Shown here: piece by piece, positions 47,781 to 58,921 of the stretch | Numbering within the stretch: position 1 is the first letter of the stretch | How the letters are laid out: each line of letters opens with the position of its first letter | Source: Monodelphis domestica | Lineage: Eukaryota; Chordata; Mammalia; Didelphimorphia; Didelphidae | Direction of reading: 5' to 3' | Assembly (NCBI RefSeq): GCF_027887165.1 | Contig: NC_077227.1 | Coordinates: 445,966,462-446,030,461 of the forward strand | DNA length: 64,000 nucleotides | Program-made: the position numbers and the translations under genes | Notes under the pieces: generated by a model | Database searches by the model: none | What the model saw: only the letters and a program-made list of their open reading frames with translations | Told to the model about the DNA's origin: nothing

Positions 47781-48689
47781 CTGTAGTGAAAACATATTTT
47801 CTGTGGTCACAATTTACTCATCAACTCTTTTATCTACTATAATTTATATCATCCACTATTTTAATCACTACAGTTTACTGCCTCAACTATTTTAATTACT
47901 ACACAGTGCAACACTATTATACTGTCATCAGACACAGTGGAAGATAAGATTCAGATTTTTAAATGTTTTAGTTTTAAGAATTTTATTTGTATAACTGTAT
48001 TTATAAAATTATAGATTTCATGTATTAGAAAAAATTAATAATGTCTGAAATCAAGTTTTTTTTGGTTGAGATTTTAGAACAAAAGGTCACAGAATTCTGG
48101 CGAATTACTAACAAGAAGAAAATGTTTTTCATGTTATCAATTTTATTTTGTGTACTGAATTTTATAGGTTATTTCATGGTTACTGTGTTTATCAGAATTC
48201 ATTTTGTTACCAAAAATCGCAGGCAGAAAAGAGTATTTTCATCAATCTCTAGCAAAAGATTATAATGTTTGGGGTCAAAGGAAATTTACTCCCAATTTCC
48301 TTACAGAGTCAGTGTATCAACATATGTACTTTTTACTTTTGTCCCATTTTCTAGGAAAATTACCCCCATGAAAGTTGAGGATTGACTGTAAAAACATATA
48401 CATGTATAAATACACATCTATACACATATATAGTCTATGCATAACTGGAATCCAGAGAAGGAAAGTAATATTTCCCAAGAGCACACTGGTAGCCATGAGC
48501 AGAGCTAGGATTCAACCCTGGAAAGGAGAGTGAGAAAACTAGGAAATCTAGGAAGAAAGTGAAAAGCAAAAAAGAAAGGACTAGAGGTAGAAAATCAGAC
48601 AGGAAAAAGAAAAGGAAAGAAAGGAAGGAGGAAAAAAGTTTATGAAATAGGGAGAGAAAAGGAGCAAGACAACATGTAAAGAATAGCTA

Positions 48690-48830
48690 TATAATCAATA
48701 TACATTTGTTAAGCACCTACTATGTGCCATATACTGTGCTAAGCTCTGGAGATACAAGAAGAAGCAAAAGAACAGTTCCTTGCCCTCAAGGAGATTATGA
48801 TCTAATGGGAGATATAACATGTACATTCAC
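48690..48830 (+). mobile_element. 'aagcacctactatgtgcc' repeat
   Basis: 'gttaagcacctactatgtgc', 'gctctggagatacaagaaga' and 'cttgccctcaaggagattat': a well kept copy of the repeat also at 21.5, 36.9 and 53.2 kb. Confidence 0.6.
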
Positions 48831-48839
48831 AAGGTGTGG

Positions 48840-49555
48840 AGAGCCATCATACCCCCACTGTCTGACAGAGTTGCAGTTTGGGAAATGAAGGCTACTGCAG
48901 CCTTCAGAAAAGATGAGGCACCCACTGAACTCCCTCTGTGTGACTTCTCCCTCTAACTTCCCTTACTAATGGAATTGTTCTCTTCCCAGTACAGGAAAAA
49001 TAAGAGCAAATAATTACAGGGCTGACACACATATGTCCCACTTTAATCCCCCCAGATTACCCTAAAAAGATTACATTAACAGAATTAAAACCTAAAGTTC
49101 ACCCATTACCCCTCCCTTTTCTCTCTTACCAAAGGTACATTTAGATGCCCCACACCCACTGTTAGCCAAACACATAAGCACCACAATCAATCACTCCTCT
49201 GAAGCACAAGCTACTGATACACTTTGTTGGTTTGTTATGTTTATGATAACTAGGCAGCATTGTCAAAGTACCTTAATGAAACACAAGAAAAATGTAACTT
49301 GGAAATTGAGGAAAATACCAATTCTGGTCTGCTTTAAATTATTCTCTAACCCTGTACCTAGCTATAAAATGTTTTATTACCCATCTCCTGAGTAATTGTG
49401 ATTGATTGTGAAAGCTGATCAAAAGCAACAATGATTCTCCTAGCTGGTCATCGCACAGGTCAGGGAGAACTAATCTCCAGATCACCCTATCCATGTCATT
49501 CACCTCCGTCTGTTGTAACAACATGGTAAATAATCACATAATGTTGATTAAGTGA
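48840..49555. other. Stretch with nothing recognised
   Basis: No gene or repeat that I can name between the 48.7 kb repeat and the L1-like sequence starting near 49560. Confidence 0.4.
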
Positions 49556-49559
49556 TTTG

Positions 49560-49970
49560 TTAATGTGTGACACATCCAGTATCTACTCTAGGCAATATAA
49601 TGATGACAAAGAATGTGATTCACTTCCAGGGAAAGAACTGTTGGAGTCAGACACAGATAAAAGAATATCATTTTTCACATTAGTTTATGCTTTTATTTTG
49701 GGATTTTGGTGTTATATGAGTATTCTCTTATAACAATGACCAATATGGAAGCATGCATTGAATGATAATACATGTATAATCCAGATCAAATTGCTTACCA
49801 TCTCCAAGAGGGGAGAGGGAATGGAGGGAGAGACACAAATTGGATCTTATAATTTCAGAAAACATATGTTAAAAATTGTTATAACATGTCATTGGAAAAA
49901 TAAAATTTTAATAAAATAAATTGAATAAAAATGATTTAATTTTGTTTTCAATTGAATTAAAAAAATAAAT
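49560..49970 (+). mobile_element. Probable old L1-type 3'UTR
   Basis: 'ttcacttccagggaaagaac', 'aaattgcttaccatctccaa', 'gaaaacatatgttaaaaatt' and 'ggaaaaataaaattttaata' give a LINE-like 3' end with a poly(A) signal and A-rich tail. The match is from memory of marsupial L1 ends. Confidence 0.5.
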
Positions 49971-50139
49971 TGAATAAAACATTTGAATTAAAAAAGAAAT
50001 GAGTGAAAGAAAAAGTTGTGGAAATAACTATATAAAAGAAAATAATTATGAAAACAACACCCCAAAATTTCTGGATGTAACTAAAGCAGTCTTGGGTGGG
50101 GAAGGAGGATGGGATCATAGACTTACAGTCATGCATTAA

Positions 50140-52470
50140 CAAAATAGAAAAAGAGAAGATTAATAAAATGAGTGTACATTTTATAAATACAAATAAACAA
50201 ACTAAAATAAGAACAAAATGAGATTATTTAAATGAGAAGAAAAGTAAACTGGAAAAAACCCATAGAAATTACAAATAAAAATAAAATCTGAGTTTTTGAA
50301 AAGATAAAATTCTTAAACCCTTAATAAGTCAATAAAAAAAAGGAGAGAGCAGATAATCAAATTGATAAAATAACAAATGAACAAGATGAAATCATAGTAA
50401 AACCAAAATAAATAAACATGAGAATCCAAAAATATTATGCAGTTAGATGCTAACAAAATTGAGAACACAAAAGAAATAGAATACTTTCAAAAGTATAAAA
50501 TAACCAAATCATCAGAAGACTGGATAGAGATCTTAAATAATCCAATCTCAGAAAAGTAAATACTGCTAGCTGTAAAGGAATCCTTTTATGAGATATAGTC
50601 CTAACACTTAAACGAGAGAGGGATATAACACAAAAAGAAAATTATACACTATTATCATTAAGGAACATAGACTTAAAAGGTTTAAACAAAATCCTTTCAA
50701 GAAGCAATTTATACAAAAAAATCATTCATTATGATCAAATGGGATTTATTTCTGTGATACAGGAATTGTGCAATATTGAGAAAATAATGACCATATTAAA
50801 AATTAAAACATCCAAAACCACACGATCATCTTAATTAATTTGGAAAGTCTTTGACAAAGTATAAAACTCTTTTATGCTAAAAATCTTACAAAGTATAGGC
50901 ATAAAGGAACCTTTTTTAATATCATAAAAATCACCTAAAACCAAAAGCAGGCATCACATGTACTAGACTAGGAATGTACTAGAACTTTTCCCAGTAAACA
51001 TGGGAGTAAAGTAGTGTAAACCTCAAAATTTCTTAGACTTATAAATGTTGGAAATTTCACCATTGGGAAATTTCATACTTGAAAAATTTCCTATTGATAG
51101 TGGGTCTTGACTATTGGAATGTGAACCCCATTGGCATGGGAGGTTCCTTCTCCTCCCTTCTTAAGATTACTTTAGGACAGAAACCTTTTGCTGAACAATG
51201 GAAAGGACTTTGACCTATGCTTAAGCATAGAACAGGAATTTCTTTGAGTCATGATTGATTTTAGAATTGATACAATGGAGATACTTGGAATCAATCTCCA
51301 CCCTATTCAGTCCTAACAGGATTGAGTAAGGGCTGCAGCCTAGATCAAAATTTAATTATTCCAATCTCTACCCTACTCAGGTTAACAGGATTTAGAAAGG
51401 GCTGTAGCAAAGGATCAAAGATTTAATTATTTGAAAATATGACCTTCAACAGACATGTGCAAAGCCAGAGACCTCTGGGCGGTCCTGGGTTAAGCTAGAG
51501 CCTCCATTGGCACAGGGAAATTGATGGACAGGTGATTGGTAGATGTGAGGACTGAGGGGAGGGAACTTGGATGGTTTCCTTAAGGATAGGGGGGTCTGAA
51601 GACTGGAGGAGGGTTGAGGAGTTTGTCAGGGTGGTAGCGGTGTGCTCTGAGAAGCTTGCTCGAAAGGAAGCTGAAGGTGGGGGCTATTTCTCCATTTTTG
51701 GTCACGTGAGTAATAGGGACTGATCTCCTTTCATTGTCCCAGCTATCTAAGGGCTTGGGCCTTTTGGCCCAGCCTAAACAGAAGGGGTATTTAAGCCCTA
51801 TTCCCTTCTTTCCCCTTTCTCTCTCCCTCTATCTCTCTATCTCTAATTCCTTTCTTCCTCCTGTTTGTAATTAAAACTCCATAAAAGGTTGACGGCTGAC
51901 TTGAGTTTTCATTAAGGAATTACATAGCTGAATTCCTTGGCGACCTTAAATTAATATATATCAGTCTTTTAAAAGTGATTTCCTTGTCACAGTAGGAATA
52001 CCTATTTATATTGGAAATAATTTTGGAAAGACTACCATTAGCAGTAAGATGAGAGAAAGGAATTAAATTAATAAAGTCAGGTAAAGAGAAAAAACTATCC
52101 ATTTGCTGATGATCTAATTGTTTATTTGAAAAACTCCAGGGAATCAGAAAAGATAATAACTGAGATGATTAGTAATGTTAGCAGTCTCAGGCTAAAAATA
52201 AATCCTCAAAAATGAACAGAATTTCTATAGAATAATAACAAAATACACAAAGTAATCATAGAAAGGGAAATCTCATTCAAAATAAATAAAACGCATTAAA
52301 TATCTGAGAATCACCTTCCTAACATACACAAAAGATGTGTATAGATTTGATTACAAGGCACTCCTTAGAGAAGTAAAGAACAGCCTGAGTATCTGAAGGA
52401 ATATCCAATGCCAATAACCAAGAAAACAACAAACATAGTAACTATAAAAATATAAATGTAAAGAACAAAT
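50140..52470 (+). mobile_element. Decayed L1 ORF2, split by a type A LTR
   Basis: Collinear at the nucleotide level with ORF2 of the 56-63 kb L1: 'tcttaaataatccaatctca' (50530; compare 60285), 'tgatcaaatgggatttattt' (50731), then 'tttgctgatgatctaattgt' (52100), which is the FADD box of the reverse transcriptase. It has many stops and frameshifts. The LTR at 51015-51991 lies within it. Confidence 0.75.
51015..51991 (+). mobile_element. Solo LTR, type A, complete
   Basis: TGTAAACCTC...CCTTGTCACA, 977 bp, flanked by 'gtag' (51011-51014 and 51992-51995). It contains 'ggtcacgtgagtaatagg' (E-box CACGTG), 'ggggtatttaagccctattc' and a CT-rich run. It is about 146 bp longer than the copy at 46864-47694. 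It interrupts L1 ORF2 sequence, which resumes after it. Confidence 0.92.
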
Positions 52471-52489
52471 GGCATGCTAAAAAGTTTAA

Positions 52490-52935
52490 AGAAAAGTGGA
52501 TGGTGAAAGAATTCACCAACTACCTCCTGAAAGAACCCCCAAAATTAATCTGCCAGGAATATTAGAGACAAAACTCAAAACATCCAGATCAAAGAGAAAA
52601 TATTGCAAGTAGTGAGAAAGAAATAATTAAAATTTCAATGGAGTCACAATTAATTAATAATTAATTAATTAATCAATAAGATTTAGCAGGTGCCACTGTA
52701 AAGAAACAGAGGTATTAGAATATGATATTCCAGAAGGCAACGGAGCTAGGATTACAACTCAGAATAATTTACTACTGAATATAATCCTATAGGGGAGGAA
52801 ATGGATATTTAATGAAATAGAGGTCTTTCAAGTAAACTCTTAAAGGACCAAAGCTGAACAGAAAATTTGATACTCCAACAGAGAATACAAGAGAAACAAA
52901 AAGAAAACATCAATGAAAAATCATGAGGACTAAAT
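52490..52935 (+). mobile_element. L1 ORF1 fragment
   Basis: 'gaattcaccaactacctcct', 'caaagagaaaatattgcaag', 'gaatatgatattccagaagg' and 'ggaaatggatatttaatgaa' follow the 3' half of L1 ORF1. In an intact L1, ORF1 precedes ORF2; here it follows an ORF2 piece, so this is a separate insertion or a rearrangement. Confidence 0.6.
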
Positions 52936-52964
52936 AAGGTTAAACTATTTACATTCTTACAAAA

Positions 52965-53350
52965 TCACATTTTGAGTATGTAACACTCAGTTTTCTTATT
53001 TCCAAAATGAGTGGGGGTTGGACTAGATGAGTTCTGGTGTTTTTTGTTTTTTCAGTTCTAAATCCTACCATCTCACAAATAAGACTCCAGATGAGAAGAG
53101 AAGACATAAAATCACATTTCTGATTGACAACCATAGTGATCTTCAGAAATATAGCCAAGAAAATACAGTGATGAGGCTAAACTATATGAACCCAAAGCAC
53201 TAATGATAACCATCTCTAGTCTCTTTAAATCTACCATTTTCAATTCAATCCAGTAAAATTTATATTGGGCATTCGGGATACAGAAACAAAAATGAAATAA
53301 TCCCTGGCCCCAAGGAACATGCAATCTATTGGTAACAAATGAGGATAGCC
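52965..53350 (+). mobile_element. SINE tail and a second repeat scrap
   Basis: 52965-53065: 'gtgggggttggactagatga', the CORE-SINE tail type. 53225-53350: 'cattcgggatacagaaacaa' and 'ccctggccccaaggaacatg', the repeat family also at 48.7 kb. Confidence 0.5.
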
Positions 53351-53924
53351 TACAGGTATCAAAGGGCAATGGAACCTTTTGAATCACCCAGAAAGATTGC
53401 CAGTCAAGGAATTTAGCCAAATTCAATATCAGAGGTGTTGCCCTAATTGAGCTACCAGCACAAGACCCCCACCCCTCTAAAACAGTGGATAGCCTTCTAA
53501 AAATAGGTTACACTATATTTTCTAGTACTAAAAGATGATTCAACCTATAAATTCCTAGTCAATTGTCTTCAAAGTTGGCCTGGGACTCTCTAGGAACAAT
53601 GGCTAATCTCAAGTCTATGAGTTCTACCAAGCAAAGAGTAAAAGGATGGGTTGTATCCACTCTCCAAGTGACAGTCAGTTTGGGGATTTCTTTCTAAAAC
53701 AGCCACACCTACCCTTGCCTCTGAAGGTACCACCCTCTTCCTCCATTGTATAAGCTTCCAACTTCTCCCTTTAGATCCCAGTGTCTAGTTTTTCAGGGCA
53801 GTTGTAACCTATCTACTAGCCAAGAACCCACATCAACAGCTGCTTATGTAGCATTGGAAAAACACTCCCAACCCCAAGCAGAGGTTGGACAGTAAGATAC
53901 TAACCATTCTTCCCCCCCCTAGAG

Positions 53925-54400
53925 TCAATTGGTGGCTCAGTGGATAGAGCCCCAGGCCAGGAATCAGGAAGTTGTTCAGATGAGTCTCTCTCAGAGACTA
54001 TAACTCTATCTGGAGTTTTCTTGGCAAGGAATTGGAGTAGTTTGACATTCCTTTTCCAGGGAGTCCAGTGGATTCTTCTGTCAGGCAATCAGAGGTTAAA
54101 TGACTTGCCTAGGGTCACACAATTTAGAGTGTCTGAGGCTGGATCTGAACTTAAGTCCTTTTGACCTGAGTCCTAGCATTCTATCCACTTAACCACTTAA
54201 CTGCCTCTTAATTCAGGAAGACCTGAGTTCAACTATCAGCTCAGACACTTATTAATTTATGTGACTCTGGGCAATTCACAACTTCTATTACCTCAGCTTA
54301 TAAAATGGGGATAATAATAGGGCCTACCACAGAGTCAACTCTGTTAACATAGTACTTAATAAAGTCTGAGGCACAAACAGGCTCTGAATAAATACTTATT
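53925..54400. mobile_element. Mar1 SINE inserted into another SINE
   Basis: Outer plus-strand element: 53930-53972 and about 54209-54400. The reading 'aggaatcaggaag' breaks off and resumes as 'aattcaggaagacctgagtt'. The inner reverse Mar1 (53973-54208) has 'tttcttggcaaggaattgga' and 'gcctagggtcacacaattta'. The repeated 'aatcaggaag'/'attcaggaag' is its target duplication. Confidence 0.75.
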
Positions 54401-54539
54401 CCCTCTCTCCTCCTTTTTCATTTTGGATGGGACCAAATGAGTCTCATAGGATAAGGAAGTATAGATAGGTTGTAATCTTCATCAAGGACTTCATTATATT
54501 ATTTTTTCACTTAAACCCACCTTTTCCCCAATTTTTAAT

Positions 54540-54920
54540 ATTTTTCCAAGGGTAGTACCATCCTTTCAGTCACCATCAAGTCAGCACTATCAACTCTTTG
54601 CACTTTACCTACCCCACATATTCAAACAACCACCAAATCTTGCCATTTCTACATATTCCATCTCCACAATATCTCTTCCATCTGTCCCCTTCTCTCTGCT
54701 CACACCGTTACCGTCCTTGTTCAGGCCCTCATCATTCTCACTTTGGCTATTGTAATTGTCTCCCTAATGGGTCTCTCTCCCTCAAGTTTCTCAGCTCTCC
54801 TATCTATCCTCCACACAGCAGCCAGATTGATTTTTCTAATGTATAGGTCTTACCATGTTATTCCCTTTCTCAGAAACCTTTAGTGGCTCTCTATTTACTC
54901 TGGGATCAAATATGTCCTCT
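54540..54920 (+). mobile_element. L2 LINE fragment
   Basis: 'caggccctcatcattctcac', 'ggctattgtaattgtctccc' and 'acacagcagccagattgatt' in L2 order. Confidence 0.65.
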
Positions 54921-54929
54921 TTATCTCAA

Positions 54930-55780
54930 CATATTTTTATTTCTATTTTGTAAGCTTTATAACGTACATCTTTATTAGTACAGTATATGTAATTTACAAA
55001 TAAATAAACACACATATTGGGGATGAATGCTCAAATATTTTTCACTGAGAGCTATGCTTAATCATAAAAGTTTAGAGACCTATGCTACTCCTCTACTGCT
55101 TTTCCATGCTTTCACTAGAAATACAGATTTTCCTTTTCCTTGCTTCCTTTTCCATCCTTCTGAATTAAAATGGTATATTTCTTTTAGAATGGTAAATCTG
55201 CTGTTTATAGATGATTTAGTCAACCCCATGAAAGATTTCTCTTAATTGTTCTGAACAGAGATAGCTAAGTTAAAAGAGGTTTCTTGTTGCTGGGAACACA
55301 TTGGAAGAAAACAGAATCCTCTTTATCTCTCAGATCATTTCCCTAGTTTCATAAATGTAATATACTATGATCAGCCTTTATCTCATAGTTATTGTACAAA
55401 TTTGGGTTTTGGGCCATGATTAATTCACTTTGGATGAATTAATGTAAATCTTTCCTTGCTTCTATGTATTCATCATGGCTGTTTCTTACATCACAATAAT
55501 ATTCCATTCCATTCATTTACCATATGCCATATACCATAAATATTTTGGTGAATGAGTTCTTCTTTTTGCCAATAACCTTTTTGGAATATATGCCTAGTTC
55601 ACTCCTAGTTTTTATAAGTGTGTACTCATTCTCCCCTACTCTCACCACATACATTAATAGGAGAGTATAATCCAAGTTATTGGTGGACTTCTATTTTAAT
55701 ATTTACCTTCTATAGAATAAATGTTTTGTCATGATTTTAATTATTTTAACTTGTCATTTAGAAAATATTTCATGTGGGGG
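54930..55780. other. AT-rich stretch with a possible reverse LINE scrap
   Basis: 'cacaataatattccattcca', 'taccataaatattttggtga' (55490-55555) is like the reversed L1 end at 4070-4200, strongly diverged. The rest is not recognised. Confidence 0.4.
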
Positions 55781-56509
55781 ATCAAGGGGTTAAATCCCCC
55801 CCAACTCTCCCTCCTATGAATCTTAAAATTTCTCAGACTTGTGAATTTTAAAAATTCTCAGACTCTACCTTAGAACATTTGGTTAAGACCATTCCCCATT
55901 TTAAATAATGAAGGAACTTGATCAGGAATTTGAGAACTCTAACATTACTCCACCCATACTTAAGCATACTTTAGGGGAAGATAAAGTTATAAACTCCTTA
56001 CTGAACAATGAAAAGTACTTAACACATACTTAAAGTAAAGCTAAAAGCCCTTAAAGCTAAGTCTATTTTTAGATCTAATACAAAAAGGTACTAAGTACCT
56101 ATGAAGGTCAAATTAATCACTAAAAGGTCAGGCAACTAGCAAACTTGCAAGGGACAAGCTTAACAAAAGAGTTGTGAAGTTTTAGTCTACCCAGAGAAGT
56201 TGAGAACTAAAGAAGATGTGAATTAAGAATGGTCAGTCAGGCTTCTGGTCAAGATGGAGGCTTAGAGGCAGCAAAAGTTCAGACCTCTGAAAACCCTTCC
56301 TTACTGATTACAAACCAAATGCTGCTAGGGGACTGAAATTCAAACTTAACAACAGGACAGAGCCGGGGAACCCTCCTTATGGACTCGGATCAAAAGGTAT
56401 GCCCCACAAAAGCCAGAATCCTAGATCACTCGGGTCTAAGGGGAAGGTAGAAGGAAGGTCCCAGGACCCCTTTCCCCCAATCCAGAGCTCTGAGCCCGTG
56501 GCAGCAGTG

Positions 56510-57030
56510 GGAACCTCAGGACCGGCTGTTCTGAAGGGTGCACCTTGAAAGCAACCTGGGCCAGTCTTGGGGGTGTCCAACACAGAGGGAAGGGAAACAG
56601 AGAGAGACAGAGGGAGCCTATAGCCCCCTGGCTGGGTCCTTCCATCTGAGTCTCACCTGAGGTTTTTGCTTCGGGGCACATGCAGACCAACCCAGCTGAA
56701 CCTAATCCCATCAGGAGCTCTCAGAGCTCAGTGAGGCCAGGACCCCTCCCCCCTTAGAGTGCAGGGTCTCCTGAAAGGACAGAAACCTCGGGGACTGCAA
56801 AGGGGTTGCTCCAAAGGGCATACTGTGAAAGTAACCTGGGCCAGTCTCGGGGCATCCAACACAGAAAGCAGGGAAGCAGCTGAGGTTTTTGCTGCAAGTC
56901 ACATCCAGACCAACCCAGCTAAACCTAATCCCATCAGGGCCCCTCAGAGCTCAAGGAGGCCAGGACCCATCTCCCCTTTGACTACAGGACCCTCTGAAAG
57001 GACAGGAACCTCAGGGCTGGCAAAGACACT
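56510..57030 (+). repeat. Tandem units in the L1 5'UTR
   Basis: Unit 1 (about 56510-56780) and unit 2 (about 56781-57003) share, in the same order, 'gaacctcagg', 'aacctgggccagtct', 'ggggtgtccaacacaga', 'tgaggtttttgct', 'agaccaacccagct', 'aacctaatcccatcag' and 'ctcagagctca'. A partial third starts at about 57003. Unit 1 carries about 50 extra bases. This resembles the monomer arrays of rodent L1 promoters. Confidence 0.75.
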
Positions 57031-57189
57031 GAGGTACCCTGCGGACAATGCTGGGCCAGGCTCAGAGTATGGAAGTAAGGCAGCAGAGAAGCAACTGGAG
57101 GAAACTGAGACCACTAACACCCGAAACGATGGCAGGCAGGGGGAGGGCAGACCCTGGGCTTCCCTGGGAAGAGAGCGCAGCTGCAGAGA

Positions 57190-58285
57190 ATGAACAAATT
57201 GCCTGGGGCTAAAGCCTCCGATCATCAGACAGATACACAAAGAGCCAGTCCTCCTCACTCAGATAGAGATGGCAAACAGCACAGAAGTGCAAAAGCCTCC
57301 AAACACCAAGAAAAGCAAGAAGAAGGGGGTGACTTTGGACACATTTTATGGAGAAAAATACAAAATACAGAGGAGATAGAAGAGGAAACACAAACAAATG
57401 CTCCAAAACCTTCCAAAGGAAATGGAAATTCTCAACAAACTCTTGAAGAATTTAAATCGGAAATTACCAAAAAGATGGAAGCCTTCTGGCAGGAAAAAAT
57501 GGGAAACAATGAAAAAAGGAACTCATCAATCTGAGAGACCAAAATGTGCAAATGCAGAAACAGTTCGAAGCCTCAAAAAACAGGTCAGACCAAACTGAAA
57601 AGGAAAACCAGTCTTTAAAGGTCAAAATCAGGCAACAATGATCTTGCAAAAGAGCAAGAATTAATAAAGCAAAGTCAAAAGACTAAAGAATTAGAAGACA
57701 ACATAAAATAGCTCACTGAAAAGGTGACAGACCTCAAAAACAGAGGAAGGAGAGACAATCTGAGAATCATTGGTCTACCAGAAAAGCCAGAAATAAACAG
57801 TAATCTTGATATCATAATACATGATATCATCAAAGAAAACTGCCCAGAGATCCTAGAAAAAAGGGGACAAAAATATGCATTGAAAGAGTTCACAGAATAC
57901 CCTCTACACTAAATCCCCAAAAGACAACTCCCAGGAATGTAATTGCCAAATTCCAAAGCTTCCAAGCAAAAGAAAAAATCTTACAAGAAGCCAGAAAAAG
58001 ACAATTTAGATATAAAGGAACAACAATCAGGGTCACACAGGACCTCGCAATTTCCACTCTGAAAGACCGTAAGGCATGGAACATGATATTCAGAAAAGCA
58101 AGAGAGCTGGGTCTTCAACCAAGAATCAGCTATCCATCAAAACTGACTAAATACTTCCAGGGGAAAGTATGGGCATTCAACAAAATATAAGATTTCCAAG
58201 CTTTTGTAAAGAAAAGACCAGAGCTCTGTGGAAAGTTTGATATCCAAACATAAAGAGCAAGAGAAATCTGAAAAGGTAAATATGA
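57190..58285 (+). pseudogene. L1 ORF1 (RNA-binding chaperone), broken
   Basis: Remains run across at least two frames. A charged, coiled-coil-like N-terminal part lies at 57190-57600. RRDNLRIIGLPEKPE (about 57752-57796) is the RRM part, followed by GTTIRVTQDLAISTL and ISYPSKLTKYFQGKVWAFNK (to 58187), and 'KFDIQT' near 58240. In-frame stops and frameshifts interrupt it. ORF1p normally forms trimers that coat L1 RNA. Confidence 0.8.
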
Positions 58286-58921
58286 AGGAAAGGGAAAAGG
58301 AGAAAAATGTTATCTTTTTCTTTTATTCAAACTCTCTTCTATAAGGACTACATTTATATCAATTTATATATATTAATATGTGGGAAAAATGTAATGTGTA
58401 ACTCTCAAAAATTGTATGCATCATTAGAGTAGTAAGAAGAATCACTCATAGGGAAAGTTTGGGGCATCAAGATGATATGGAGAAAGGGGGAATAGAAAGA
58501 AAAAGGAAGGGGGGAATTGTTGATGGTACTAAGATATACTCCAAGAAATAGAAAAAAAAAACTAAATAGAATAATCTTTCTCACACAAGGATACACATGG
58601 GAAGGGGAGGGGAAGAATTCTCCTATAAGAAGGAGAGGAAGAGAGTTTTTACTTAAACCTTACTCTCAGTGAAATCAACTCTGAGAGGGAAGAACATTCA
58701 GATCCATCAGGATCTTGAATTTTATCTTATCCAACAGGGTAAGGGAAAAGGGAAAACCAAGGTGGGTAGGGGGGAGGGAACACCAAAAGGGAGGGAAGGA
58801 GAGGTGGGAGGAGAAGGGAACAAAAAGGGAGGGACTAGAAAGTGAAACATATCAAGGGAGGGGACTAGGGGGACTGATTTAAAGGAAATCACTGGCTTAA
58901 AAGGTTATAGCTAAAGAAAAA
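58286..58921 (+). other. Long spacer between L1 ORF1 and ORF2
   Basis: About 630 bases, purine-rich with 'ggggagggaacaccaaaagg' stretches, between the end of ORF1 homology and the ORF2 start. Human L1 has only about 60 bases here. It has no open frame of interest. Confidence 0.6.

Larger units (their letters stand above)
45378..48388 (+). mobile_element. Tigger-like (pogo/Tc1-mariner) DNA transposon, broken
   Basis: Terminal inverted repeats: 'tagttaatcctcaacattc' at the left matches the reverse complement of the right end, 'cagtcaatcctcaactttc', with TA after the right end. Inside, about 45640-45790 encodes a piece like the N-terminal helix-turn-helix of Tigger/pogo transposases (VMWISEKIKMLDKP). 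45830-46018 resembles the C-terminal tail (RKQTSMSDYFKAD). The DDE catalytic middle is missing, so it is internally deleted and dead. Two LTRs (46032-47780) are nested in it. Confidence 0.65.
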
